Source: Dasyornis broadbenti
Lineage: Eukaryota > Chordata > Aves > Passeriformes > Dasyornithidae
NCBI GenBank assembly: GCA_013397935.1
Contig: VZRN01006632.1
Coordinates: 577,171-641,170 of the forward strand
Reading direction: 5' to 3'
DNA length: 64,000 nucleotides
Part shown: piece by piece, positions 35,491-46,500 of the stretch
Layout: each line of letters begins with the position of its first letter
Numbering within the stretch: position 1 is the first letter of the stretch
The notes under the pieces: generated by a model
Database searches by the model: none
The model's input: only the letters and a program-made list of their open reading frames with translations
What the model was told of the DNA's origin: nothing
Translations under genes and position numbers: made by a program

Positions 35491-35880
35491 ATGAAGTCAC
35501 TGTGAGGTCTGTCCAGGGCCATTTCCTCTCTGCTAGACCATCCTGGTCTTATTAAAATCAATCACCGCTGTCCTGAGAGACAATCATGTCTCGTGTTCAG
35601 GTGATTCAGCCTGTAAATGGTTAAATTTGGGATTGGATCTTTTTCTCCCCTTCACCCCACGGGTCACAATGGAGGGGAGACCCTGAGTAACCCTTGGCTG
35701 GTGAGGGTCCATCCCTGAGGGCACCCAGAGCAGCCCTCTGACCATGACCCCTTTTTCTTGGACACCTTTAATGGCCTTGCACACCGAGGTTTGTCTCCAA
35801 AGCGGTTTGAATATCTGTGTGCTCTGGAAATGGAGGCAGGAAGGAAGGTTGGAGATGGAAAAAGACAAACAAAAAGGAAA
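35491..35880. other. Unique sequence, nothing recognised
   Basis: No gene or repeat is recognised apart from short A runs at its right end. Confidence 0.35.
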
Positions 35881-36130
35881 AAAAAAATAATGAATTTAAG
35901 CTGTGAGAAGCAATAGTACCTCCTGCAGAGACCGTAAACAGAGATGTGTTGTTTCCAAGGAATACCCGGTAATAGATCCTGGAATCAGTGAAAGCTCAGA
36001 GTAAACAGGGGGAGGGAGGCAGGAGCATAAAATATATCACATTAACGGAGAAAAATTAAATTAATCTTTTTCTTCTTGTCTTCTTGATTATCATTGTTCA
36101 TCTGAAAATCAAAATCACATAATATTGTGT
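35881..36130. promoter_or_regulatory. Candidate regulatory element with two FOX-type sites
   Basis: AT-rich unique block with GTAAACA at 35934-35940 and again at 36001-36007, the forkhead core, plus TTAAATTAAT near 36056 and ATTATCATTGTTCAT near 36088. Motif content suggests an enhancer. No conservation evidence is available. Confidence 0.28.
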
Positions 36131-36624
36131 GTCTGGGGAAAGACAAATGGCGGTGCCAGCAGGAAATGGGGTGGGAGGAGCACTCCAAACCCCCATTTGT
36201 CCTTAATCTGCTTCCAAACCCTCAGCTGAAACACGGTGGACACACCTGGAAAAGAGTCAGGACTTACAGATGATGGGACATAGGGAAAAATCAAGTGCAG
36301 ACTGCGGTACGGAGACTGGGAATCAAGTTCTGAGGGAATTTGGAGGATTAATATTTATGTGGCCTGTGGGAAACACTTCAGAGGGATTTGCCATTTACAG
36401 GGTTAGGCTTGGGCTTCCTGGAGCTCCATCTGCTTTGAGGTACATGAAACTGGCACTGTGGAAAAAAGCACCCAAAATCTCTGGTTGCTTTTGATAACTG
36501 GGGGACTTTTGTCAAAAAAAGGTCAAGGTCAGAAGCTGGGATGCCTTGTATTATCCTGCCCAGCAGAAAAATAAATTCCCACCTTTCTCCACTTGGTTGG
36601 AGACTGCACATTGCAGTATTTAAA
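36131..36624. other. Unique sequence, nothing recognised
   Basis: No TE or gene is recognised. Confidence 0.35.
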
Positions 36625-36895
36625 GGCCTTGGGCACTTCCAGGGATCCACAGCTTCCCTGGACAACCTGAGCCAGGGCCTCCCTACCCTCCCAGGCAGGA
36701 ATTCCTTCCCAAGATCCCATCCATCCCTGCCCTCTGGCAGTGGGAAGCCATTCCCTGTGTCCTGTCCCTCCATGCCTTGTCCCTGGTCCCTCTCCAGCCC
36801 TCCTGGAGCCCCTTTAGGCACTGAAAGGTCACAATAAGCTCTCCCTGCAGCCTTTTCCAGGCTGAACAATCCCAGTCCTCACAGGAGTGCTGTTC
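36625..36895 (-). mobile_element. CR1 fragment, antisense
   Basis: 'ggcacttccagggatccaca', 'ccctcccaggcaggaattcc', 'tccctgccctctggcagtgg', 'attccctgtgtcctgtccct', 'ccctctccagccctcctgga', 'cagccttttccaggctgaac'. It is the antisense counterpart of the GC-rich CR1 at 58955-59305. Confidence 0.95.
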
Positions 36896-38831
36896 CAAGG
36901 CTCAGGCTGACCGATTTTTATCATCTCTATTTTAATTTGTGTTGCATTACCTGTGATTATTTTTCTTGAGGAAGCACCCAGTGGTCAATTTGGATTTTTG
37001 TGGGATAGAAACTCACCCTTGGCATCCATGGATTGCAGCACAGAGGGGGCAAACAAGGGGCTGTGTCAATGGTGACCCCCAAACTTGCCCAGGTATCAGG
37101 GACGGAGGTGCTGTGTGGGGAAATTCTCTGAGGGCCGACGATGAGGATGGGGATGGAGCTGCTCTTCTCTGTTCCTGTTGTTAATTGGGAATGTCTGGCT
37201 GCAGATTCGGGATCCAAACCTCTCCATGGGTGGGTCAGCAGGGCAGCCACCTCCTCACTCTTGCATGCAGCCCCTGGAGATTTGTGCTTCCAGCACTGGA
37301 AGCTTCAGGTTCAAACCCTTCCATCAGCCAGACAAGGGACAATTACATTTGGAAGGCGAGTGTCAGGTACGGATCTTCCTCACATTTTCTGCTGTCTTCC
37401 CTCACGGCCCATTAATATCTGTGCTGTTTAATCCATCTTCCACAGCCTTCCCAGGGCTGGGACCTCGCTGGGCCATGGCACAGCCTCTGGATAAATCAGC
37501 CAGAGGTGTCCAACCCTCCCAGCCCCAGGGCTGAGCGCACTTTGTCACAGAGGCCGCAGGGTCAGCAGCAATGCTGTAACTGAGCCAAGGCTCCACCAGC
37601 TGAGCTCCAGCCCTTCTCCCCCTGAGGCCTGGGAGCCCTGCTGGGAGAGGTGACAGGGACTCTGCCCCTCTCCTGGGCGTGTCACCGTGCTCAGGCTTGG
37701 CTCAGGGCTCCCCAGGACGTGTGGGGACAGTCCCTGCCCCAGCGGGGGATGCTGAGGGTCAAGCCCAGGCCCTGACACCTGCAGTGCCCGTAAGTCAGGT
37801 CAGCACCATTAACAGGACGCCTCGCACAGCTTGCTCTGCTCCCAGCTCCTTCAAAACCACCTCTCCTCGCTCAGATTTCAGAGCAGCTGAGCTGGGGGAG
37901 AGGAGCTCGGGGTCAGATGTGAGAAGGGAAACTGCCAGCACCACCAGCAGAGTTCAGTGAGCATCCTGAGCCTCTGAGCAGCACATCTGACCCTCCCTGG
38001 CCCTCACAGGGGCACCCTGCACTGGGTGTTCATGGGGTCACTCCCAGCGTTCTGTGAGGAGAGGTTTTTAGATGCCAGAAAACTTTTTTTTCTGTATCTT
38101 TTGAGCTGCTCTGGGCTTGGCCACTGTGCCTCTCCAACTGGCTGGTCTCTGAGCTGTTTACAACCACTCCGTGGGAGCTCACCCTGCTTCCCTGCAGGAA
38201 TTTGTTGCCTTGGTAGTGACTAAAGGAAACTCGAGCTGTTTGAAGGAGAGATGAATGTGAATGTGTGATGCAGTCCCCACAAACCAGCCCCTAACTGACT
38301 CCCACTCACACACACTCACTGAACACCACTCTCAGCTCCTGTTCTTGCTCCTTCCCCCCTGCTCCCAATCCCCCACCTTGCCCCAAATCCCACGCCCGCA
38401 GTTTTCCAGGCAGCCAGAGGACAGATGTGTTTATTTGCACGGTGCCAGGCTGCGATTCCTGCCTCTCTCCCCGGCTTTTTTGAAGCGCTGGGCGAGTTAT
38501 TTGCCTGACACCCTACATGTCAAGCCCTGCTCCTGTAAAACAAGCAGGGGATGATGCTGGGAAAATAAACACAGCCCTGGCTGGCTGTACATAAAAATAG
38601 CTGTGATGGTGGGGGAATTTAAGCACCAAGCTGTGTGGTTGTTTTGCTAAGGACTCGCCGTGAATTGTACTTATTTCATCCAGAATCTGGGGAGCTTCGT
38701 GGGAAATCCTTGGGCTGTCGTCATCCATCCCGGCCTTCAGAAATGCGTTGCTGCAATGGTTTAAAATAGCTGAGGAAATATTCCCCTGGTAAAACAGATT
38801 TTTTTTTTTTTTTTCCCCTTTTACAGGATAC
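36896..38831. other. Unique sequence, no gene recognised
   Basis: GC-rich at 37440-38000. No recognisable exon. A poly-T run at 38801-38816 precedes the next CR1. Confidence 0.35.
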
Positions 38832-39060
38832 CCATAGAATGATGAAGTCTGCCAAAGACCTCTAAGATCATTAAGTCCAGTCACTAACTCGGCACTGCCA
38901 AGCCCAACCACTAAATGACAGCCCCAAGTGCCACATCCACACAATTTTTTAACACTTCCAGGGATGGTGATTCCACCACTTCCTTGGGCAGCCTGTGCCA
39001 GGCCTTGAAAACCCTTTCAGGGAAAAAATTTTCTCTGATATCCAACCTGAACCTGGGACT
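38832..39060 (-). mobile_element. CR1 3' fragment, antisense
   Basis: 'catagaatgatgaagtctgc', 'acctctaagatcattaagtc', 'cggcactgccaagcccaacc', 'agtgccacatccacacaa', 'gcagcctgtgccaggccttg', 'gatatccaacctgaacctgg'. Clear CR1 antisense order. Confidence 0.95.
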
Positions 39061-40401
39061 GCAGGGGCTGATCTGGGAGTTAAAAAATAGGGGAGAGCAG
39101 CTGCCTCCACCTTAGGAGGGAAGGGCAGATTTTGCTCCATCACAAATTTGATGTTTTGAGTAGGGATGATTTTGAAAATCTGCTAAATAAACTTGGTTGA
39201 AAATAACCCTAAAATGCACAACCTCTCTTCCAAAAGATCACCAACAACTCCCTGAAGGTTCTTCTTTTGCCCAGATGTTTCAGGGTCATGATTTTTGGTG
39301 TGGTGCCACAAGCAGCTCTCCTGGGCCACTTTTTTGATGTGGGATAAAGGAGCTGAACCATGAGGCTGAGATTTCCTATGCGGATTTTTCAGCAGGAAGA
39401 GAGATTTTATAAAATTTTTCTATGAGCAAGATGCACAAACCCGGTGCTGCCACAAGGGAGGAGATCCATGGATTTGTGGTGCTGATCCTGAATACAGGAA
39501 AGCCATGGAAAGCTGTAAACTTGAAACCTTCCTTGCAAGGAAACTCTTTGCACGAAGCCTAACTTTGCCTTGTGCTCCAAAATAAATTCAAGTTTGGTGC
39601 ATTTCCAGTAATTCTTCAAGACAGCAAAAGAATGAACTGATCCCGAATCATGGTGCTCCTCCGTGGTGTTCATGGGCAATAACAGAGTGAGGAGGAGGTG
39701 GCTGGTGCTGCCCAAAAGCTGCCCTGGTGGGACAATCCCCTTTGGGGAGCCAGGCCCATCTGTGGAGCAGCCAGCACTTGGGATGGGGCCATCAGGGATC
39801 ATAAATAAATTGGGACATGTGGAGCTCCAGGGAAATAAACCCTGGGTCCCAGCACCACGCAAGGGACACATTTTCCTTTTATTGATAACAGCGCTGTGCC
39901 TGCCAGACCCCTGCTCACTCGCACACCGATGCCTGTTCACCCTTCCGGGGCCAATTTTCTCCTCAAGCAAAGGGAAATGTGCACCAAGCAGCAAGAACCA
40001 ATCACTTCATTTTTTTCTTTCTTCAGGAGCCGCTGGCCTCAAGCCATTTCAGACCTCATCAAATATATGGAGAGGTGTGGATCTACGTCTTTGCTCCAGA
40101 ACTGGAGGTGTAGGTGCTATATCCAGGTATCTTCTGTAAGAAAAAAAAAAAAAAGACTAACCCTGCTGATTGGATATTTGCTCAAAGCAATTCCTTCAGA
40201 GAAACCAGGAAACCTTTTTTACAGTCTACCAAAATCTGCAGGCAGCACGGGAGCAAATTCATCTCCTTTTATATTTTTTTTCACAATGAAATGTAGACTT
40301 TCATTCCCAGCACTGCCAGGAGTTGTTGCAGCACCATCACTTTCTGCCTGTCTTAATCATTGCAGTCCCGTTATTTCGCAGTCTCGCTCTGCTCTGCTCT
40401 T
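39061..40401. other. Unique sequence, no gene recognised
   Basis: Two 195-codon frames on opposite strands (39407-39994 and 39896-40483) have no recognisable domains. A poly-A run lies at about 40141-40154. Confidence 0.35.
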
Positions 40402-40417
40402 CCCCCCCCCCCCCCCC
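40402..40417. repeat. C16 homopolymer
   Basis: Sixteen consecutive C residues; the minus strand is G16, which can form G-quadruplex and is prone to sequencing-length error. Confidence 0.95.
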
Positions 40418-40717
40418 TTTTTGCGCCTTTACCATTTCATTATTGATATTTCCTTTCTGCTTTTCGGTGGGATGATGCTGTAACTGGGAGCTGCCACCTT
40501 AACCAAGCTTGCGGTCGTTAGTCAAGGATCCAGCAGGCTCTGGCTGTCAGTCTTTCTCCTGCCTGCTCTGTTTCGTTTCCCACACTTTCCATCCCCCAAG
40601 GAAGATTTAGTTCTTCCCCTCCCTTCCTCTCAAGCCCCAGCCCGAGCAGGATGGGCTTTTTGCAGGGCTTGGTCAGCTAGAAATGCCTCCATGGCTGATT
40701 CCTGAGCACAGGTGAGA

Positions 40718-40815
40718 CCAGAGAATCATTTAGGTTGGAAAAAACCCCTCAGATCATGGAATCCAACCTCTGAACCAGCACTTCCAAGCCCACAGCTAAG
40801 CTGTGTCCCCAAAAG
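40718..40815 (-). mobile_element. CR1 3' fragment, antisense
   Basis: 'cagagaatcatttaggttgg', 'cccctcagatcatggaatcc', 'agcacttccaagcccacag', 'gctgtgtcccc'. A short, moderately diverged CR1 antisense copy. Confidence 0.9.
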
Positions 40816-41026
40816 AACGATTGTGTGGACAAGCACAGCTCTTCCCTGCCATTGCCAAGTCAATTCCCTCTTGGAACGACAGCATGGAAACAGCAGAGCT
40901 GGGAAATGGAGCTGCAAAGGCCTTGCTGAGGGGTGTCCATCTCATCCCACCAGGACACGCTGGGCTTGCTGCTCCCTCTTCTTGGAAGGATTTGTTTGGT
41001 CAAAGCACTCACTTCAGTAGCCAAAG
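40816..41026. other. Unique sequence, nothing recognised
   Basis: No gene is recognised. Possibly eroded CR1 near its left edge. Confidence 0.3.
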
Positions 41027-41335
41027 AAATTATTTTAGACATAAAAGTGCTGAAACCCAAGGAATTTGGAGCATAAACATTGCCTGTATCACTAAATAAA
41101 TAAACAAATAAATAAATCACCCTTTCCTTCTGTTTAGACCGGAGATCTTTGTGAGGAAGCAAAATAAATTCTTTCAGATATAAAAGGGCTGCAGCCTGAG
41201 GAATAGGGAACATAAAGATTGTCTCTTTTACCAAATAAATAAATAAATAAGCAATCAATTAAACAAACAAGTAAATAAATCAATTAGTTAATAAACCTTT
41301 CCTTCTATTTGGACTGGAGTTGTTTGTGAGACAGG
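41027..41335. repeat. Diverged tandem duplication (period about 139 bp) with AAAT runs
   Basis: Copy 1 starts 'aaattattttagacataaaa' at 41027; copy 2 starts 'aaattctttcagatataaaa' at 41166. Each then has a '(g)gctg' box, a GGAATTTGGAGCATAAA / GGAATAGGGAACATAAA box, an (AAAT)n run, and a CCTTTCCTTCT(G/A)TTT box. Minus-strand translations of both copies show the same order of residues. The copies are only roughly 70% alike by eye. I do not recognise the element. Confidence 0.8.
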
Positions 41336-42486
41336 AGAATTAAAACCAGGGACACACAAACCCCTCTCATCAAGTGTAGGCCATCTAAAGGTTGGACACC
41401 CAGGCTGAGCCAAGCTCAGGTCTCTCTCCACAAAAACAAGGTTTCATTCCAGCCTAAGTTCAGCATCTGGGACTAAACACCTTCTGGAGAAGTCTCTTTT
41501 GAGTTTTTATTAAAATCAGCCCGGGGGGTGTCTGAGTTAAAAATCCTCTCAGCTTTTTCCTGGGAGCTCCCTGGGAAAGCCGTGGCTGATGCAGAGCCCT
41601 GTGATAACCTCCAGGGTCAGGCGATAGAAATCAGCTCAGATATCAGCCTCACCCCCAGGACCTCCCCAGAACCGTCCCAGCGCCCACATTCCTCAGGCTG
41701 GTGAGATATTGGAAGCAGCTGGATTAAAAATTCCATGTTCCTTTCGATGTACTTTACGCTGGTAGGGAAAAAAGTAACCTGCAGCAAAGCTGCATGAAAG
41801 AAAGACTCAGGGCTCCTTGCTGAGAAGGGGTTTGCGCTCAGAGGGAACCCTCTCTGGTCGTTTGATTGCTTTTGTAATCAGCAAAACAGGCTGGAGGAAT
41901 TGTATTTCTTCAGCCAAGGAAACAGGAGCCAAGTGGAGGTGGGATAATAGTCTTCCAGGAGACTGGAGACACTTGAAAAAGTGATGGGAGCGATTCTTCT
42001 AGTCTTTCTTGGAGAAAAATGAGGAGAAGTGAGCTTAATTTTCAGCAAAAAAGGATCAGTTTGGATACTAGGAGAGACTGGAATTCATGGTCACAATAAA
42101 ATGCTGAAATAGCTTAACAGGGGTGGCTGTGAAATTCCCTGATTACAGGATTTCACAGCTGGGATCAACTTCTGTTGAGCATGATCCAGATGGCCCTGGC
42201 TCAGCTTTGATCCAAGGGTCTCACCTGTGATTTTGTGCCTTGACACATTCCTTGCAAAGAGTGATGAACACCTTAAAACAAAACTGATTCCACAGCTCAT
42301 TTCTCTCCTCACTACGAGCCTTGGGGGTTGGCCCAAGGGTAGCAGCGAAATGCTTCTCTCTGCCTTGATTTAATTTGTCACCTCTGCACGTCCAGGCCGC
42401 TGGATGATAAAATTGGTTTTAGGTTGGAGCCCCCCATTCTAGGGCTATACTCTTAATTCTATCTATATCCCTATGGAGAAATAGAT
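41336..42486. other. Unique sequence, nothing recognised
   Basis: No TE or gene is recognised. Confidence 0.35.
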
Positions 42487-42624
42487 AATTCTAATTCTAA
42501 TTCTAATTCTAATTCTAATTCTAATTCTAATTCTAATTCTAATTCTAATTCTAATTCTAATTCTAATTCTAATTCTAATTCTAATTTTGTTCTAATTCTA
42601 ATTTTATTCTAATTCCAATTCAAT
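42487..42624. repeat. (AATTCT)n hexanucleotide microsatellite
   Basis: Perfect AATTCT units from 42487 to about 42586 (nearly 17 copies), then imperfect units to 42624. It carries a TAATT core every six bases. Confidence 0.97.
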
Positions 42625-42889
42625 CTCTAGCTCTACATGCTACTTCCTATGGTGTAATCTCTCCATTTTCCTCACCAGGTCTCTCCAAGTGTCTCTCCAA
42701 AGGCGCTGCCAGCCTCTGCTGGGAAATGCTGACAGTTTTAGGGAGAATCCAGTCCACCTCAATGTGCCTGTAAGTGCAAACGGTTTCCAGAGGGTACAAC
42801 CGGGCGAGCCCTGCATGGGCTGGCTGGAAAGCAAAAGGTTCTGGAGTCTGCTCCCCTCCTTGCAGCTCCCACCTCCATAACCATGTATC
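42625..42889. other. Unique sequence, nothing recognised
   Basis: Ordinary unique DNA between the hexanucleotide array and the candidate element at 42890. Confidence 0.35.
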
Positions 42890-43200
42890 TTTTTAATGAC
42901 TTGGCTGGAGATGCAGCCTTGGGAATTATTCCCTTTTCCAGAGGCCAGGTTAGGATGATGAAGACATTCAACGATCAGTGTATGGTACTGCCGAGCTATC
43001 ATGTTACTGACAATTGTCAGGTTGCTTCCCTTCGGACTGGATGGATCTGGTGTTTTTGTACAGTGTATTACGGGCTAATTAATGCTGTTAATGATAATGG
43101 TTCTCCTGCAAGAAGCCTGCAGTATTATCTCTATTTATCTTCTTGTCACCACCCTTTTATCAAGCCATTAAAGGCGAGCAGGCTATCGAGTGGGGCTCTC
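42890..43200. promoter_or_regulatory. Candidate conserved non-coding element with SOX-like palindrome
   Basis: Unique, low-CpG block. CTGACAATTGTCAG at 43007-43020 is a perfect 14-bp palindrome containing head-to-head SOX-type cores (ACAAT/ATTGT). CTAATTAATG at 43075-43084 followed by 'gttaatgataatgg' gives clustered homeodomain cores. This is the composition I expect of a developmental enhancer. The 185-codon frame over it has no recognisable product. Confidence 0.35.
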
Positions 43201-43474
43201 AGCCCCCAGCTCGCTGATTCACTCAGACCAGCCCGGAAAGCACTCCCTGGATGCAGGATGGATGCTCCCACTCCTTGCGAGGACTGGGCTCTGCTCTCCT
43301 GCCTTCCCTTGGCCTCCTCTTCCCTGCACTTTGAGCACAACCCAGCCCTGCTGGAAGCTGAAGGGCGATTTATCATCCACAGGGCGCAACCTGTCATCTT
43401 TAATATCTGCTGGAGACACTGGGATTGGACATTCTGCTAAACTACAAATCGCCAAAGCTCTTCCTTCTTCTTCT

Positions 43475-43505
<31 letters not shown>

Positions 43506-46500
43506 CTTTTTTGCAATCCACCAGGAAGAAAATGCAGAGTTTGGAGAGTACTGGTGTTCGGGGCACTGGGCAGAGGAGGGTAAGTGGTGTTTCATCTGGG
43601 GAAACTGATCCTCGATTTCCCAGTCAGTCACTACCCCCAAGTGAGAGAGCAGGAAATTCTCGACACTGGCTCCCTGACAAAAAAGGAAAGGGGTCTTTTG
43701 TGTTTCTGTGGTGGTGGAAAGAGCCACAGACACCTTTCCCAGGGGAGAAATGATCACAGCAACAGAAATCCATTGGACAGATGAAAGTGAACTCTCCTCG
43801 TGCTCAAAAGCAGCATAAATAGGAGCTGGGGAGGTCTGAGGCTGCAGAGAGAAACCCTTTCTGATACGTGTCTCTTCTCTGTCAAAACAGCTTAATATTT
43901 TTTTTCTCAAATGCAGGCTTGAAAGCTGCCTTTGTAAAGGAAATGTTTAAATAGAAAGAGCTTGAAGAAGATGTGGGGATAATCTTCAGGGATCAGTCGT
44001 TGTTGCAAGAAACTTTGGAGAACACAGGCACGATCCAGCCATTAATCTCACCATCGCCGATCCAAAGTGCTAAAGGAAAACAGTTCAGGGTTTGAAAAGC
44101 ACTGGCACCTGGGGTGCTTCTGCAGCCCTCTGGTTTCACAGCCTGGAGGGCTCACATTCCTGGCTTTGCTCCTCAGCCACGTCCACACAACATTTGCTGC
44201 TTCACACAAAATCCCTTCACCGGTTCAAGACACCCCGAGACGTTGTGAGGCTGGCAGGGAAATCACAGACGCTGGCAGAGCAACATCAGTGCCTTCCACC
44301 AGCTCTCTGCAAACTGCCAGCCTGTTGTTTTAATTTTTTTTCTTTGTGCTTTTACACCTGGGGAGCTGTGATTCCTGTGGACTTCCTTCTGGCCGCCGTG
44401 AAGGACGGAGCCAAATCTCACCTGTGTGCGCCAGAGAGGAGCTGCTCTGTGTGGCAGCTCTGAGACACAGCCCTGGTCCGGGGAGCCAGGAACAGCCAAG
44501 GGTGAGAGATGTGAATCGACAGAATAACATAAAATAATAAAAAAAATAATTGAATTCAGGTTCAGACACAGCATGAACCCCTCCCCTGAGCGAAATTCCT
44601 CGACAACAGAATATTTTTGGAAAATTCTGATCCCAAACTCTCCCTCCTTTTCAAGTAACAAAGCCCTGCTGAAATGTTGGGCCTCACCCGAAGTCCTGCT
44701 GTAACTCAAGCGACTGAAGAAAAGATACATTAAAAAATTACATCTATCATGAAAAACTTGATTCGAGAGTGAGGTTTTCCAAAGCTGGGCTGTGTCTGGA
44801 TATGATTCAGGCCTAGCACAAAGCTGGGTGACAAAGAGGAGGACAGAACCCGCAGGTGATTCTGCAGAGGGGCTGATTCCAACTCTGTGTCTCCAGCAGT
44901 TCCTCTGGATGTGCCCAGATGGAAATGTGCTCGTGTTCAGCGCTGTGGTTTCAAGGCTGCAGCGCTGGTGCCCTACACACCCCGAGGATTTGAGAAATTG
45001 TTCTTATTAGGGAGTGCTGGTGAGAACACAGAACGAAAAAACACAAATCCGCACAAAACTTCCTCCCCCTGAGGCTCTGAAAGCGCCCAACAAATGGCTC
45101 AGCTCCCTCCTAGATCGAGTTTTGGGCAGCTGCAAATCGTCTTGAGCAACGTTTCATCTTCATTTCAGCCCAAACCCCCCCTGATCCGGCCACGAGTTCT
45201 GCTGCAATCTGATTGAAGTGTGCCCAGGAAACAACATGAAACATAAACACTGGGGCTGGCAAAAATCAGCTGGACATGCCTCCTCATCTATTTACCTCCG
45301 AAAACATCCCTGGAGATAATGCCTGATTTTGCTCCACAAATGAGGAGTAATGAGAACGGGAATGTTGGCCAATGGCTGCCATTTTTGCAAACACCATCCC
45401 TGGGCTCAACATTTGTCCCTGTTTATTTCACAGAAGTAATTTCTTTTTTTTTTCCCCCAGACTCTATTAACTCTCTCTCTGCTCTTTTTATTTTAGTTTT
45501 GTTTTTTTCTTGCTGTTACCTTTGTTGTGGCTCTGAAGGGCAACAGGTAAAATGTCCTGGTCCAGGAGCCTCTGATGTCCGGCAGGCTTTGAGGCCTTGC
45601 TGGTAGAAAAGGAATTAATGTCAATATTTAATTATCAATCACAATAATAATAGCAAAAAGTGTCAAGTGACGATTACAGCTCCTTGCTGGATTATTCCGT
45701 ATACCCAGATGTGCTCCTACATATTCCATGAAATCTCTCCATTCCTGCTGCTTTCTTGCCATGCTCTTTTCTCCTCTGACTCTCTGTAATTTTGTTCTCC
45801 CTGCTGAGAAAGTTGTAATTTTTGGGATGCACTTGCACTGGAAGCAGGAGACATCGGAATGTGTGTGGGGATACGAGATCTGGCTTTCCACAAGATTTAT
45901 GGATGTGGAATCACTGTCCTAGTCCTGGATGCAAGGCCTGGAAAGGGACCCTGTGTCCTCTGATCCAGTTTGTTACTCCTTTTGTTTTTAAAATCTTTAT
46001 AACCATTTTATCCGTTAAACCTTCTGCAATCTTCTTATCTGCTGTTAATTGTTGTGATGTTGTAAATTGGGAGCATTTCACTCCTGGATAAGTCAGGAGG
46101 AGTCTTGATGTCCAAGCAAGTAAAGGAGAAACTTTTACAAGTGATCTCTGGCATATCCCTTGCCCACAATCCCATGCAAGGCCAGGACATCGTTTCCTTG
46201 GCTCTCTCTGGATAGATGGATATGGATAAAAAATGTCTAAAACAGCGGCCTTGGAAAATTATTCAGTAGTTGTGAACCCCCAGCCCTGATCACAAGGCAA
46301 GAAAATGAATTATAACCACTGCAGATTTGTCCAGTGCTCTGCAAATGCGTAAAAACTCATTTTCTCTCTCAAAGATCATTAAATAAAAACCCCGAGTCTT
46401 CAGGGACTGGAGAAATGGGGCAAACCCTCGACGCAGGACCAGAGGGGAGCAGAGGGAGTCACAGCCATTGCTCAGAAAAAGAACAAAGAAGGAAGGATTT

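Noticed and set aside
37040..37060. 'cagagggggcaaac' resembling a CTCF core
   Set aside because: The GGGGGC core fits but upstream positions disagree with the consensus; too weak to list.
37295..37325. 'ggttcaaaccc' resembling a tRNA T-arm B box
   Set aside because: No matching A box, acceptor stem or anticodon arm at the correct spacing.
42487..42624. Hexanucleotide array as interstitial telomere
   Set aside because: The unit is AATTCT, not TTAGGG or a close variant.
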